Part shown: positions 1-8,104 of the stretch, piece by piece
How positions within the stretch are numbered: position 1 is the first letter of the stretch
How the letters are laid out: each line of letters starts with the position of its first letter
From: an uncultured Eubacteriales bacterium
GTDB taxonomy: Bacteria > Bacillota > Clostridia > Christensenellales > Aristaeellaceae
DNA length: 32,436 nucleotides
NCBI GenBank assembly: GCA_902774025.1
Contig: CACYGY010000030.1
Span: 1 to 32,436 of the forward strand
Direction of reading: 5' to 3'
Notes under the pieces: generated by a model
The model's database searches: none
Seen by the model: the letters and a program-made list of their open reading frames with translations, nothing else
Told to the model about the DNA's origin: nothing
Program-made: the position numbers and the translations under genes

Positions 1-471
1 TTCTTCCTTTTCCTTCTCCAGCTTTTCTCTTGCTTCCTGCGCTGCCTCGGGAGTGTCGACCGTGGTCATGGTTTCGCCCCCGTCAAAGGAAAAGTTGAGG
101 GCCAGATCGACACCCTCCTCGGAGATCTCCTTCAGGTCCGCAAAGGTTGTCAGCAGATAGACCATGGTGGCGGCGCCGGGCTCAAAGTCGGCGATCCACT
201 GAACATATTTTTCCTCGTTCTCTGCGTTTCTCCCGATCAGAATGGGAATGGTCATGTCATTTTCCTGATCGAACAGGAAAATGACAAAGCAGACTTTGAC
301 TTCCTCCGTGGCGTTTTCATCGACGTAGTCGAAGATGTTCACCGCTTCACCAAAGACATCTTCCGAACTGAACAGCTCAAACAGAGCCTCAAAGCTTTTT
401 TCAGCGGAGGCGGCGCTGAGCATGCCCGTCAGGCACAGGGCAGCAAGAAACAGACAGAACAGTTTTTTCAT
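1..471 (-). CDS. Secreted protein of unknown function (partial, C-terminus off the window edge)
   Basis: The frame is open on the minus strand from an ATG at 471 down to base 1 (157 codons) and runs off the window, so only the N-terminal part is visible. The start is set by a perfect AAGGAGG seven bases upstream. The protein begins MKKLFCLFLAALCLTGMLSA, a typical Sec signal peptide with likely cleavage near the ASA-E at about residue 23. The mature part is acidic, with a mixed alpha/beta look and a Glu/Lys-rich helical stretch at the visible end. I recognise no family. Exported to the cell surface or medium by inference. No clear promoter or operon partner is visible upstream. Confidence 0.85.
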   Translation of the reverse strand, partial: MKKLFCLFLAALCLTGMLSAASAEKSFEALFELFSSEDVFGEAVNIFDYVDENATEEVKVCFVIFLFDQENDMTIPILIGRNAENEEKYVQWIADFEPGAATMVYLLTTFADLKEISEEGVDLALNFSFDGGETMTTVDTPEAAQEAREKLEKEKEE

Positions 472-1157
472 GGGTTTTCCTCCTTGATCAGGGTTCAGAT
501 TTGGAATCCGGTCCTGCGCATGGCCCGTCCATTGGAACGTTTTCGCACCGGGCGGGACAGGGGCCGGAAAGACGGGGCGGATCAGGATGCCTGAAGACGG
601 AATCTGCTGTTTCAGGGAGACAGCCCTGACTGACCTCCTTTTCGTCCGCCTGAAGCATCGCTTCTGCCCCGGCAGGTCACAGGCGTCAGAGGGCACGATT
701 CTGTTTTCAGTCCATCGTCTGCTTTCTGTTTCAGAAGAAAGTCGAATGCAGAGGATCCGTTGAGTGAATTGTAAAAAAGAATCCCTGGAATCTGCAATCT
801 CAGCGTGATCAAACGGTCATTTTCCGTCTGTCAGCGGTCCCGGGGCCACGGGAAGAGGGAAAGGACCGCGGGCGCTGATTCACCGGGAAGGGCACCGGAC
901 GCATGGAGGACATGGAATGGGAGGGTCCTTTCCCGGAAAACGGCATATGTCCGGGAAGGTCATCCGCGAGGCCAAAGCACAAATCCATGCTGTTATCGAA
1001 AATACAGAGGGTGAAGAGAATCGCCCCCGGAAAAGCGTGCTTTTCCGGCAGGGAAACAGGCATCTGCTGCGGTGTTGGGAGAAAGGGATTCCCTGATTCT
1101 CCTGAAGACCTGAAGGAACTGAATGCTGAGCAATGGAAGGAAGGGAGAGGAGCAACT
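472..1157. other. Non-coding gap with a possible decayed coding segment
   Basis: No convincing intact gene in about 690 bases. From 947 a short plus-strand frame of 49 codons (MSGKVIREAKAQIH...) ends at TGA 1094-1096. Skipping one base there joins it to a second coding-like stretch (DSPEDLKELNAEQWKEG) that runs in frame into the start of the next relic. This may be the remains of a gene broken by a +1 shift, but I recognise no family and no good ribosome binding site precedes 947. A 22-bp palindrome lies at 1027-1048. Confidence 0.35.
1027..1048. repeat. Perfect palindrome centred on GT
   Basis: CCGGAAAAGC (1027-1036) is followed by GT and then its exact reverse complement GCTTTTCCGG (1039-1048). 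There is no T-tract, so it is not an obvious terminator. Related CCGG-flanked A/T palindromes occur in other gaps of the window (3330-3339, 22536-22547). Confidence 0.7.
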
Positions 1158-1381
1158 GTGGGAAAGGATGATTTCGCATACGTTCGCCGGAACAGGGGGG
1201 ACAGGATCCGGTGGGTCAGGAAACGCAATTACCGTGAGGGGGAATGGCTTTTCACCTTCGACAAGAAGACGGTTTACAATATGTTCGAGGATTATCCGCA
1301 TAAGCTGCCCCCAAACAGGTTAAGATCCTTGACGCAGAAAATCCCTGTTGGGCAGAGTTCTTCAGGGACAGAAAAGGATAA
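1158..1381 (+). pseudogene. Frameshifted small protein, DUF7675-like
   Basis: A GTG at 1158, seven bases after a GGAGAGGAG ribosome binding site, opens a frame reading MGKDDFAYVRRN, then GEWLFTFDKKTVYNMFEDYP. That is the core of a small Clostridia protein family I know as DUF7675 (typical pattern: GEW/F-F-FD-x-K-x-x-NLF-x-DYP). The family's usual tail, FDxENPxWAxFF, is found only in another frame: KILDAENPCWAEFFRDRKG then TAA at 1379-1381. The frames join if one base is added in the CCCCC run at 1308-1312, so a single C deletion explains the break. Repaired length is about 74 residues, near the usual size. It could be true decay or a homopolymer sequencing error. Function of the family is unknown. 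A hairpin terminator follows at 1402. Confidence 0.7.
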
Positions 1382-1401
1382 CACGGGCGCGGGATTAAAA
1401 G

Positions 1402-1460
1402 GACCCGGTTTCATGGGACCGGCACGGTCAAAGTGCGGTTTCTGAAACCGGGTCTGTTTT
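1402..1460 (+). terminator. Nested hairpin terminator, probably bidirectional
   Basis: A perfect 12-bp inverted repeat pairs GACCCGGTTTCA (1402-1413) with TGAAACCGGGTC (1443-1454), followed by TGTTTT. The 29-base loop contains a second hairpin, GACCG-GCA-CGGTC. AAAA at 1397-1400 gives a weak T-tract on the minus strand, so it may also end the esterase transcript that finishes at 1535. Confidence 0.65.
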
Positions 1461-1534
1461 CACGATGAGGGAAGAGGAAAGTGGATTTTCCGGACGGTTT
1501 GTGCATCTGTATTCTCAACAGCGCCGGAAAACGG

Positions 1535-3097
1535 TCAGTGCTGGACTCTGGCACCGGCAGCTTCCCGGAGATGCAGGAACCAGGAACTCAGGTGCCCGGG
1601 GGCGAGGGCCATGAGGTCGTGATCGAAGTTTTCCCCCACACGGCTTTCCGCATCAAAAATCATGGTATATTCCTTTTCCGGAGTGCATGCCGGCCAGGGC
1701 ATGTCTGTTTCAGGACACCCGGTGCGGGCGAAGGCCATAAGGGAGGCAAAGAGTCTGTCCTGCATCGCATCCGGGGACACGCCTTCTGGCATGGGCCCAT
1801 GGGGATATTCCACCAGACGGATGTTGTGGAACCAGTAGGGAATGTCACAGCAATGCCAGGGGGGACACATTCCCTCCATGGGCTGATCCATATTGAAGAG
1901 ATATGCGTAGGTATGCCGGTTCAGGGCACTGCGCCTGCGGAGATAGTCGATTTCGGGACAGCGCATGACGATATCCAGACGCAGGAGATCCAGAGGCTGT
2001 CTTGAGGGATAGGCCCTGCGGAACAGCGGAAGAAGCAGATCGGCACTTTCCGCTCCGAGGGCGGAGCGCACCGCCTGCGTCTGTTCCGGTTCTGACAGAT
2101 GCTGCTGATCCCGGGGAAGGGGGAGGAAGGAAACAAATTCTCCGAACACGCTGCCCACCAGGAGCGGGATGTCCGCAGTCTCCTTCCGGAATCCCCGGAC
2201 ACATGGATCTCCCAGGTAGAAGGCATTGGGATGGGGGCGGCATCCCGCGTAGGCCCCTTCCTTCTGCAGCTCAGGCCGGATAGCCCGGTAAGCCCTGGCC
2301 ATGGCGGCATATTCCACTGTTTCAAGGGAACGGATATCCGGAAGGCGGAGTTCCTCCAGGAGGCGCTCCGCGAGTCTGCGGCCGGAGCCCTCGGCGTCCG
2401 CCAGCACCGGTCCGATGACTCCGCTCATGACGACGCCGCGATGATACAGTCCGTCCGCAGCAGGCGTCTGCAGAAGGGTGGTGACCTTGCCGCCGCCCCC
2501 GGACTGGCCGAACAGGGTCACATTGTCCGGGTCTCCGCCGAAAGCGGCGATATTGTCCCGGACCCACCGGAGGGCGGCGATGAGGTCGTCCGTGCCGGCA
2601 TTGCCGGAATTGGCATATTCTTCGCCGAAATCCGAGAGATCCAGGTAACCCAGGATGTTCAGCCGGTGATTGACGGTGACCACCACCGCGTTGCCGCAGC
2701 GGCTCATGGCTTCTCCGTCATAGGCGATGTGTTCAATGGCGGAGCCGGCCTCAAAACCTCCCCCGTGGAACCACACCAGTACGGGACGCCTTTCCCCGTC
2801 CAGGCCCGGCGTCCATACGTTCAGGTTCAGGCAGTCTTCGTCCATGGGCCAGAAACGGTGAGGAACCCAGAGCTCACCCCTGGGGGGATCATTGGTGAGA
2901 AGCGGGCAGACATACCCGTAGCTGCAGGCGTCCAGTTCCCCCTTCCAGTTTTCCGTTTCCTCCGGGGCATGAAAGCGCCGGGCCCGGGCATAGGGAATGC
3001 CCTTGAAGATGTGAATCCCGTCATACAGATATCCCCGGACGGGTCCTTTTCGGGTTTCCACCCGGGAGGTGTGTTCATCACGTCTGAAACCTTTCAT
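1535..3097 (-). CDS. Type-B carboxylesterase (alpha/beta hydrolase)
   Basis: A 520-residue serine hydrolase of the carboxylesterase/cholinesterase (COesterase, PnbA-like) family, expected to cleave carboxylic esters. Visible motifs in order: EDCLNLNVWTP (about 87-97), the oxyanion-hole HGGGF (111-115), the nucleophile elbow FGQSGGGGK with Ser199, the acid in VFGEF (Glu320), and the catalytic His in PPWHCCDIPYWFHN (His415). The elbow reads GQSGGG where most relatives have GESAGG. Length is normal for the family. No signal peptide, so probably cytoplasmic. The start at 3097 is fixed by AAGGAGG seven bases upstream. It is a single-gene unit. The nearest strong minus-strand promoter (3428-3456) would give a leader of about 320 bases. 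Natural substrate cannot be told; plant-derived or xenobiotic esters are possible. Confidence 0.92.
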   Translation of the reverse strand: MKGFRRDEHTSRVETRKGPVRGYLYDGIHIFKGIPYARARRFHAPEETENWKGELDACSYGYVCPLLTNDPPRGELWVPHRFWPMDEDCLNLNVWTPGLDGERRPVLVWFHGGGFEAGSAIEHIAYDGEAMSRCGNAVVVTVNHRLNILGYLDLSDFGEEYANSGNAGTDDLIAALRWVRDNIAAFGGDPDNVTLFGQSGGGGKVTTLLQTPAADGLYHRGVVMSGVIGPVLADAEGSGRRLAERLLEELRLPDIRSLETVEYAAMARAYRAIRPELQKEGAYAGCRPHPNAFYLGDPCVRGFRKETADIPLLVGSVFGEFVSFLPLPRDQQHLSEPEQTQAVRSALGAESADLLLPLFRRAYPSRQPLDLLRLDIVMRCPEIDYLRRRSALNRHTYAYLFNMDQPMEGMCPPWHCCDIPYWFHNIRLVEYPHGPMPEGVSPDAMQDRLFASLMAFARTGCPETDMPWPACTPEKEYTMIFDAESRVGENFDHDLMALAPGHLSSWFLHLREAAGARVQH

Positions 3098-3663
3098 GGG
3101 TGTGCCTCCTTGTGCATGATCTCAGTTCACGGCGCCGGGCCTCTTCATCCGCCGGCAGTTCTCTCTGACGGATGCCGGAAAAGAAACGGGGCCTCAATGG
3201 TTTTGGCAGGAGTGCTGCGGATGGACGGAAGACGGATTCCATCCGGGGATGTTTTCAGATATGGAACGCCTGAGGCTGTCCTGTCAGGGAAAACCCCGCG
3301 AGAACCGTGTCCCATGCGGCCGGTGACCGTTTCCGGAAAAGAAGGGGCAGGCACGGGAAAAGAACATGCGGGTGATGAAGGTTTTCGCCATGCAGGAACC
3401 TCACGGGCATCCATGCTCACTGCGGGCATCTTACAGGAAGCCCCGGACCCTGTCAATGACAGGCAGGGATGGGAAGGGAAGCGGACAGAAGGCGGACAGA
3501 AGGGTTCCGCACACAGAAAAAGCAATCCTGCCTCCCGCTGAAACAACAGGCCATCCCCGGATCCCCGCGGTGTGTCCGGGAGACGATGGAATATGGGAAA
3601 ACCGTTCCGGATTTCATCCCAGGATGCCCCGGAAATCCATGCATTTCCACGGTTTTCAGATAC
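3098..3663. other. Long upstream gap of the esterase
   Basis: About 570 bases with several overlapping open frames whose composition (Pro/Ser/Arg-rich, no family) looks spurious. It contains a strong minus-strand promoter (3428-3456) and a TTTCCGGAAA palindrome at 3330-3339. If that promoter serves the esterase, bases 3098-3421 are an untranslated leader. I see no known riboswitch class in it. Confidence 0.5.
3428..3456 (-). promoter_or_regulatory. Sigma-A-type promoter, minus strand
   Basis: On the minus strand TTGACA (3456-3451), a 17-base spacer and TAAGAT (3433-3428). The -35 is a perfect consensus. Transcription would start near 3421 and run towards the esterase at 3097. Confidence 0.65.
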
Positions 3664-3692
3664 TTGTCATCATACAGTAATTGGGATATGAT
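3664..3692 (+). promoter_or_regulatory. Sigma-A-type promoter for the secreted protein at 3940
   Basis: TTGTCA (3664-3669), exactly 17 bases, then TATGAT (3687-3692). The predicted start near 3699 leaves a leader of about 240 bases before the next gene, with no recognisable riboswitch. Confidence 0.7.
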
Positions 3693-3939
3693 ACCTTCAT
3701 GTATCTTCTCATGCCTTTTCCCCGGAATCGTGGTGTCCGGATCATCCGCTGTCTGACGGAGAAGATGTTCCCGATGTCACAAGGAAGACTCTCTGCGCCC
3801 GAAGGGAGGGGGTGCGGAGGTAAAAATCAGGGAAGGAATGGGATGAAAGACCTCAGAAGAACCGTTCAATCCATGGGGAACGGCGGGAAGTCCGTCTTCG
3901 CCCGAACTGCACACCCTGAATATCAAGGAGGAAGGAAAG

Positions 3940-4752
3940 ATGAAAAGGATACTGGCACTGTGTCTTGCTTTTCTGCTGCTCATCGTGAGCACGGCCATGG
4001 CCGCGGATGTGGCATTTTCGCCTGTTTTCCGTCAGATCCAGGAATTTGAGAAAGCTCTGGAGGAAACCTACGGGCTTACGCCGGAAATGTATACTTTCTT
4101 CTCCCGGAAAATCACGCAGGATGGAGATACGACCCGGATGGTTCTTACCGGCGCCAATGATTTCTATTATGTGCTGGGGACCTATACCGCCTGGAAGGAC
4201 GGCAGTGGTCTGCATGTTTCCTGGAGTCATGAGGGTGAGGACACATCAGGCGGATTCAGCGCCACGGCCTGGGGCAGGGATCAGCTGAATGAAATGATTC
4301 AGGTCAGCCGGAAACTGCGGATGGTGGAGGACTTCTACGTACAGGCCCTGGAAATCGCGGAGCGCGAGGATGAGCATTACAGCATGCCCCTTGATACGCT
4401 GGTGACCTATCCGGATTCCACCTGGACCAGGGCGGAAAGCCCTCTGGGAAAGATGAGCCTGGAGGAACTGCAGGAAACAGCCATCGCCGCGGTTGTCCAG
4501 CGCTTCGGTCTGAATGAGGAACAGGTCAGGCTGATCCGGGAGCAGCTGGAGGAGGACGACCTGTTTTACGTGGACCTGGATGGAAAGACCTGTTTCCAGG
4601 TCTGGCTGAATCTGTATCAGGATGTGGAAGCGGCCCCCGACGGTATTGAGGAATGGATCGAGGCGGACGGCCAGTACGTGGTCTTCCTGGACGTGGATAC
4701 CGGTGAGGTTCTGGATATCATCTATGACTCACTGCTCAATGGCAACGGCTGA
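3940..4752 (+). CDS. Secreted protein of unknown function with a PepSY-like tail
   Basis: A 270-residue protein starting at ATG 3940, eight bases after AAGGAGG. MKRILALCLAFLLLIVSTAMA is a clear Sec signal peptide (cleavage near AMA-AD, residue 21). The mature protein is acidic. Residues 25-110 (the FRQIQEFEKALEETYG region) look alpha/beta and have Gly/Trp-rich strands. The end, YVVFLDVDTGEVLDIIYD (about 245-263), resembles a PepSY-type strand-turn motif, and this could be a peptidase-inhibitor-like module. That is a weak resemblance, and I recognise no full-length family. It is a single-gene transcription unit with its own promoter (3664-3692) and terminator (4761-4788). Confidence 0.85.
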   Translation: MKRILALCLAFLLLIVSTAMAADVAFSPVFRQIQEFEKALEETYGLTPEMYTFFSRKITQDGDTTRMVLTGANDFYYVLGTYTAWKDGSGLHVSWSHEGEDTSGGFSATAWGRDQLNEMIQVSRKLRMVEDFYVQALEIAEREDEHYSMPLDTLVTYPDSTWTRAESPLGKMSLEELQETAIAAVVQRFGLNEEQVRLIREQLEEDDLFYVDLDGKTCFQVWLNLYQDVEAAPDGIEEWIEADGQYVVFLDVDTGEVLDIIYDSLLNGNG

Positions 4753-4760
4753 ACTGAAGG

Positions 4761-4788
4761 GCTCCGGCGTCTGGCCGGAGCTCTTTTT
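4761..4788 (+). terminator. Rho-independent terminator
   Basis: GCTCCGGC (4761-4768) pairs with GCCGGAGC (4774-4781) around a 5-base loop, followed by TCTTTTT. It sits nine bases after the stop codon of the preceding gene. Confidence 0.85.
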
Positions 4789-5489
4789 CATATCGTAACC
4801 CGGCATGCTGAGGCGGTCTGGCACCGTTTTTGATGGAAACCGCCGGCGCAGCGCTTTCCTTTCAGCATGGTCTGTCCTGCCGGAATGAGCGGCCAAGGAT
4901 GGAAAGCTGACTGTCAGGCGCAGTTCAGGGAAACGGGCCGGGGCATCCCGACGGATTCCGGAGGCAGTCCCGGGGAATCAGCCGGGGTTCACTCCGCCGC
5001 TCTTTCCGGCCCTGTCCCCGTCAGGGCCGGCAGTGAAGACGGGGGAGATAAGCGGGACGATTCCAGGACCGTCCAGGATACCGTGCCGGGGGTCCTGTCA
5101 TCTTTGCCACGGACCGTGCATTCTTCAACGCTCTTCCGGATGATGGCACCGTCCTGTTTCAGAACGGATCACAGATCATGAGGCAGAGGCACGGCCGGCT
5201 TTTGCCGCTACTGAATGTGAACAGCCTGCCGGCGGAGTGGGATACATTTCCGGGCTGACCGGAAAAAGGGACAAAAATACCGGCCTGTATGGTGACAGAC
5301 CGGTTTTTCCGTCGAAACAGGATACACCGGAAGCGAAGGCATTCTCCCCATCTGGAAGGAAGCAAAGGATGCTTTGCGCCCGGAATTTTACTCAGAAAGA
5401 CAGGGACGCGCTGCATGTCCGAGAGACACAGCGTTTCCTCTTACGTTTTCAGCGGCTTGCGGGCTGGGTATGGGACCTGGACAGGATCA
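4789..5489. other. Gap between convergent genes
   Basis: About 700 bases with no supportable gene. The only open frames are short and have unconvincing composition. It holds the hairpin at 5273-5308, and a small hairpin GCAAAG-GATG-CTTTGC near 5362. I see nothing else in it. Confidence 0.5.
5273..5308 (-). terminator. Bidirectional terminator downstream of the Cys-rich gene
   Basis: ACCGG-c-CTGT (5279-5288) pairs with ACAG-a-CCGGT (5295-5304), with one mismatch and a 6-base loop. AAAAA lies on the left and TTTTT on the right, so it works on either strand. It is most likely for the minus-strand gene ending at 5490. Confidence 0.6.
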
Positions 5490-6692
5490 TCAATCGGCGG
5501 ATGCGATGACCTTTTCCCTTTTTTCTGCTTCCCTCATCAGAGATTCGATCAGGCTCAGCTTTTCATGAATGAAATCCATGAGTGCCTCAAAATCCGCGTT
5601 CCTGTCAGCGAGGCTGGATTTGATTTTTTCCAGACTCTCGTCCATCTCCTGTTCCCTGCGTTCCAGTTTCCTGATCATATCTTCGATCTGTTTCTGATCA
5701 TCCCGGAATGCGTGTATATCTATGTCCGTGGAGGCATACGGAACACGGTATGGAAAGAATACCCCGGACTGGTTTGCGTTCAGAGGAGAGGAGAGCGTGT
5801 GTCCGAATTCTAACGGAGCGGTTTCATCCTGAGTCAGGGTATCATCGCGAAAATACCCTGGCAGTACGATTTTATCCACGTGAGAGGCGTCTCTGATACA
5901 GACACGGTACATAAGACCATCTTCGTAAGTTGTGGGCTTTTTTTCAAGAGTCAGCCCGCCCCATTTGTGTCCCAGGGCTTTCCAGCTGCACGCCAGGCGG
6001 TCCAGCACCTGACCGCATACTTCGCAGTAGGTAACGTAATCATATGTACCGTGCTCTTCGCAGGTGGCCCGGACCTGGTTTTCATTTCTGTATTTTCTCA
6101 CATGATCCGCCGCGGGCAGGGTCCAGGATTCGCTGTAACCGCAGTTCAGACAGTTCCGGACTTCAATGCCCCCGTGCTGGCAGGTAGGTTCCGTGATCAC
6201 CTCAGGGAAACCGAGGCTGTGACCTTCGCCTCCTGCTGTGAACACATGATCCCTCCGGAGAAGCGTGCCGCAGGTGCTGCAGCAGACGACCTGGTCATAG
6301 CCGCCTTCCTGGGTACAGGAACCATGGACCACGTTTTCCTGTACGGGACTGTCCGGGCTGTGGCCTGTGGCGGCCAGTGAGATGGTGCCGCCGCGAAGGC
6401 CGCACCGGGCGCATTCCTCATACGCCTCACCGCTCTGAGTACAGGTGGGCTGGCACAGGGTTACGGAACGAAAATCATGCCCCAGGGGATCCAGGGGGAT
6501 GACATAATCCTTGATCTGCTCTCCGCAGTCCGTACAGATCAGGCCGATCGTGCCGTATTTGGTGCAGGTGGGTGCCTCAAGAACCTGTTCAGCCGTGTGG
6601 ATGTGACCACATTCTCCGGAGGCGGAGACAAAAGACAGGCAGATGGCCATGCACAGCAGGAGGAGAAATGACGCGGTTCTGATTCTGCTCAT
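5490..6692 (-). CDS. Secreted Cys-rich repeat protein with C-terminal coiled coil
   Basis: A 400-residue exported protein. Residues 1-25 (MSRIRTASFLLLLCMAICLS...) form a signal peptide. From about 27 to 275 there are five modules of the form [PS/A]TC-x6-G-x4-C-x2-C-G ... G/D-H, plus a degenerate sixth (KPTTYEDGLMYRVC...ASH). The paired CxxC and trailing His suggest a small metal- or disulfide-stabilised fold, by inference. Residues about 325-395 are a Glu/Lys/Arg-rich coiled coil (EDMIRKLERREQEMDESLEK) that could oligomerise or bind a partner. It has a start at 6692 with AAGGAG seven bases upstream and its own promoter (6741-6769). It is a paralogue of the gene at 31087-32238, with near-identical phrases such as CGEQIKDY and NW/SWKALGH. 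Function unknown; similar CxxCG/GH repeats occur in surface proteins of gut Clostridia. Confidence 0.85.
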   Translation of the reverse strand: MSRIRTASFLLLLCMAICLSFVSASGECGHIHTAEQVLEAPTCTKYGTIGLICTDCGEQIKDYVIPLDPLGHDFRSVTLCQPTCTQSGEAYEECARCGLRGGTISLAATGHSPDSPVQENVVHGSCTQEGGYDQVVCCSTCGTLLRRDHVFTAGGEGHSLGFPEVITEPTCQHGGIEVRNCLNCGYSESWTLPAADHVRKYRNENQVRATCEEHGTYDYVTYCEVCGQVLDRLACSWKALGHKWGGLTLEKKPTTYEDGLMYRVCIRDASHVDKIVLPGYFRDDTLTQDETAPLEFGHTLSSPLNANQSGVFFPYRVPYASTDIDIHAFRDDQKQIEDMIRKLERREQEMDESLEKIKSSLADRNADFEALMDFIHEKLSLIESLMREAEKREKVIASAD

Positions 6693-6740
6693 TCAAAAAC
6701 TCCTTTTTCGATTTGACAACAGGAAAAAACCTTCCCGATA

Positions 6741-6769
6741 ATGATACAGGAAAGGCTGAGGTTTGGCAA
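6741..6769 (-). promoter_or_regulatory. Promoter of the Cys-rich gene
   Basis: On the minus strand TTGCCA (6769-6764), 17 bases, TATCAT (6746-6741). It predicts a start near 6735 and a short leader of about 42 bases before the ATG at 6692. Confidence 0.65.
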
Positions 6770-7090
6770 GACAGAATCCGCCGTTTTATGAAACGGATCA
6801 GAAAGGCAGAGAGACGGGATTCCGGTCAGTGCCTTCCATTGATATCCGTTTTCCTCCCGCAGAGGGATCGTCATGGAGGGGATGAACCTGACTCAGTCAG
6901 GGGCACAGGCAGGGGACTTTTCCACAGGATACCCGTTTTCTCAGGACCTGCAGAATCCGGATTCCCACGGATTTCCGCCTTATTCGCGGAAGGGCATGGC
7001 TGCTTCGGGGGAATCAGATGGCCGCGGAAAGACTGCCCTCGCGGTTTGCAGCGGCACCCTTCGGATTCTGAGGGATTCTTCGGGCGGCTT
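6770..7090. other. Gap between two minus-strand units
   Basis: About 320 bases with no supportable gene. It must contain the end of the pxp transcript, but I see only a weak hairpin without a T-tract (TTCCGC/GCGGAA near 6976-6996) and no convincing terminator. Confidence 0.4.
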
Positions 7091-8104
7091 TCAGCGGGAA
7101 GCGTGCAGTTCATCTCCGGTTTCACGTTCCGTTACGTTCACGGTGAAAACGGAGCCATGGAAGCGAACACACAGGTCTCTGCAGGCGAGCACGGGGGCGG
7201 GCCGTGTACGCGTAAGAAGCAGCCCTCGGGCAGACCGGGCATCCGAAAGGGTGACAGGCTGGAAGCGGAGGGACTGGCCCGGGCGAATCTGGGCGCACAG
7301 GGTCAGATCCGCGGAGATGACCGTGGCGATCTTGGGATAGCCGCCGGTAGCCTGATGGTCTGCCATCATGAGGAGGGGACAGCCGCCGGGAGGCAGCTGC
7401 AGGCTTCCCATGGTGACGCCCTCTGTGATCATGCTGCCCTGGTTTTCTCCCTGAAGCGGCGTACCCCGCAGACGGAGCCCCATGCGGTCAGAGTCAGAGC
7501 CTACCGTCCAGACGGATGCCGTCAGAGCTTCCATCCCGTCCCGGAGACAGTCCGCCTGAGGTCCCGGGAGAAACCGCACCGTCCAGGGCATGTCCCGGGG
7601 AGGAAGAGACAGGGGCGGGCACGCCAGACAGACCTCGGGACCGTCTGAAAAAGACAGGATGTCCCCCTCGCGGAGAGAACGGCCGGACAGACCGCCCAGT
7701 CCGCTTTTCAGGTCCGTGGCGCGGCTGCCCAGGACCGGGGGCACCTGAAGGCCGCCGGCAATGCTGACATATCCCCGGAGCCCCTCCTTCATGCTTCCGA
7801 TGTGAAGCGTCTGGCCAGGTTGAACCTGAACCGTCCGGTACATGGGCACGGGCACCCCATCCAGAGCGCAGGGTGCGGGCGCGCCGGTCACGGCCACCAG
7901 GGCAGGGGCGGAAAAGCGGAGGACAGGCCCCTGAAGAACAAATTCCAGGGCCGCGGCGTCCTCTCCGGCGCCGGTCAGGGCCAGAGCCAGATGCAGGCTC
8001 AGAGGATCCATGGGCCCGCAGGCAGACAGTCCCTGGGAGAGGCCCGCGTACCGCCCCTGATCCAGAATCAGGGTCAGGGGACCGGGGGATACCACTTGAA
8101 TCAT
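7091..8104 (-). CDS. pxpC: 5-oxoprolinase subunit C (biotin-dependent carboxyltransferase-like, AHS2/KipA)
   Basis: A 337-residue PxpC/KipA-family protein. With PxpA and PxpB it forms the ATP-dependent 5-oxoprolinase that opens cytosolic 5-oxoproline (pyroglutamate) to glutamate. Family signatures: the start PGPLTLILDQGRYAGLSQGL, then GPMDPLSLHLALALTG and GYVSIAGGLQVPPVLGSRATD. Near the end SDRMGLRLRG, QLPPGGCPLLMMADHQATGGYPKIA and PGQSLRFQPV are visible. Length is normal. The start ATG at 8104 overlaps the stop of pxpB (ATGA), indicating translational coupling. It is the last gene of the pxpABC operon. In B. subtilis the homologue was first named KipA for a link to the sporulation kinase inhibitor KipI; a metabolic role is now established for the family. 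Confidence 0.93.
   Translation of the reverse strand: MIQVVSPGPLTLILDQGRYAGLSQGLSACGPMDPLSLHLALALTGAGEDAAALEFVLQGPVLRFSAPALVAVTGAPAPCALDGVPVPMYRTVQVQPGQTLHIGSMKEGLRGYVSIAGGLQVPPVLGSRATDLKSGLGGLSGRSLREGDILSFSDGPEVCLACPPLSLPPRDMPWTVRFLPGPQADCLRDGMEALTASVWTVGSDSDRMGLRLRGTPLQGENQGSMITEGVTMGSLQLPPGGCPLLMMADHQATGGYPKIATVISADLTLCAQIRPGQSLRFQPVTLSDARSARGLLLTRTRPAPVLACRDLCVRFHGSVFTVNVTERETGDELHASR

Noticed and set aside
3145..3680. Small genes on either strand upstream of 3940
   Set aside because: Overlapping frames with no ribosome binding site, no domain and chance-like composition.
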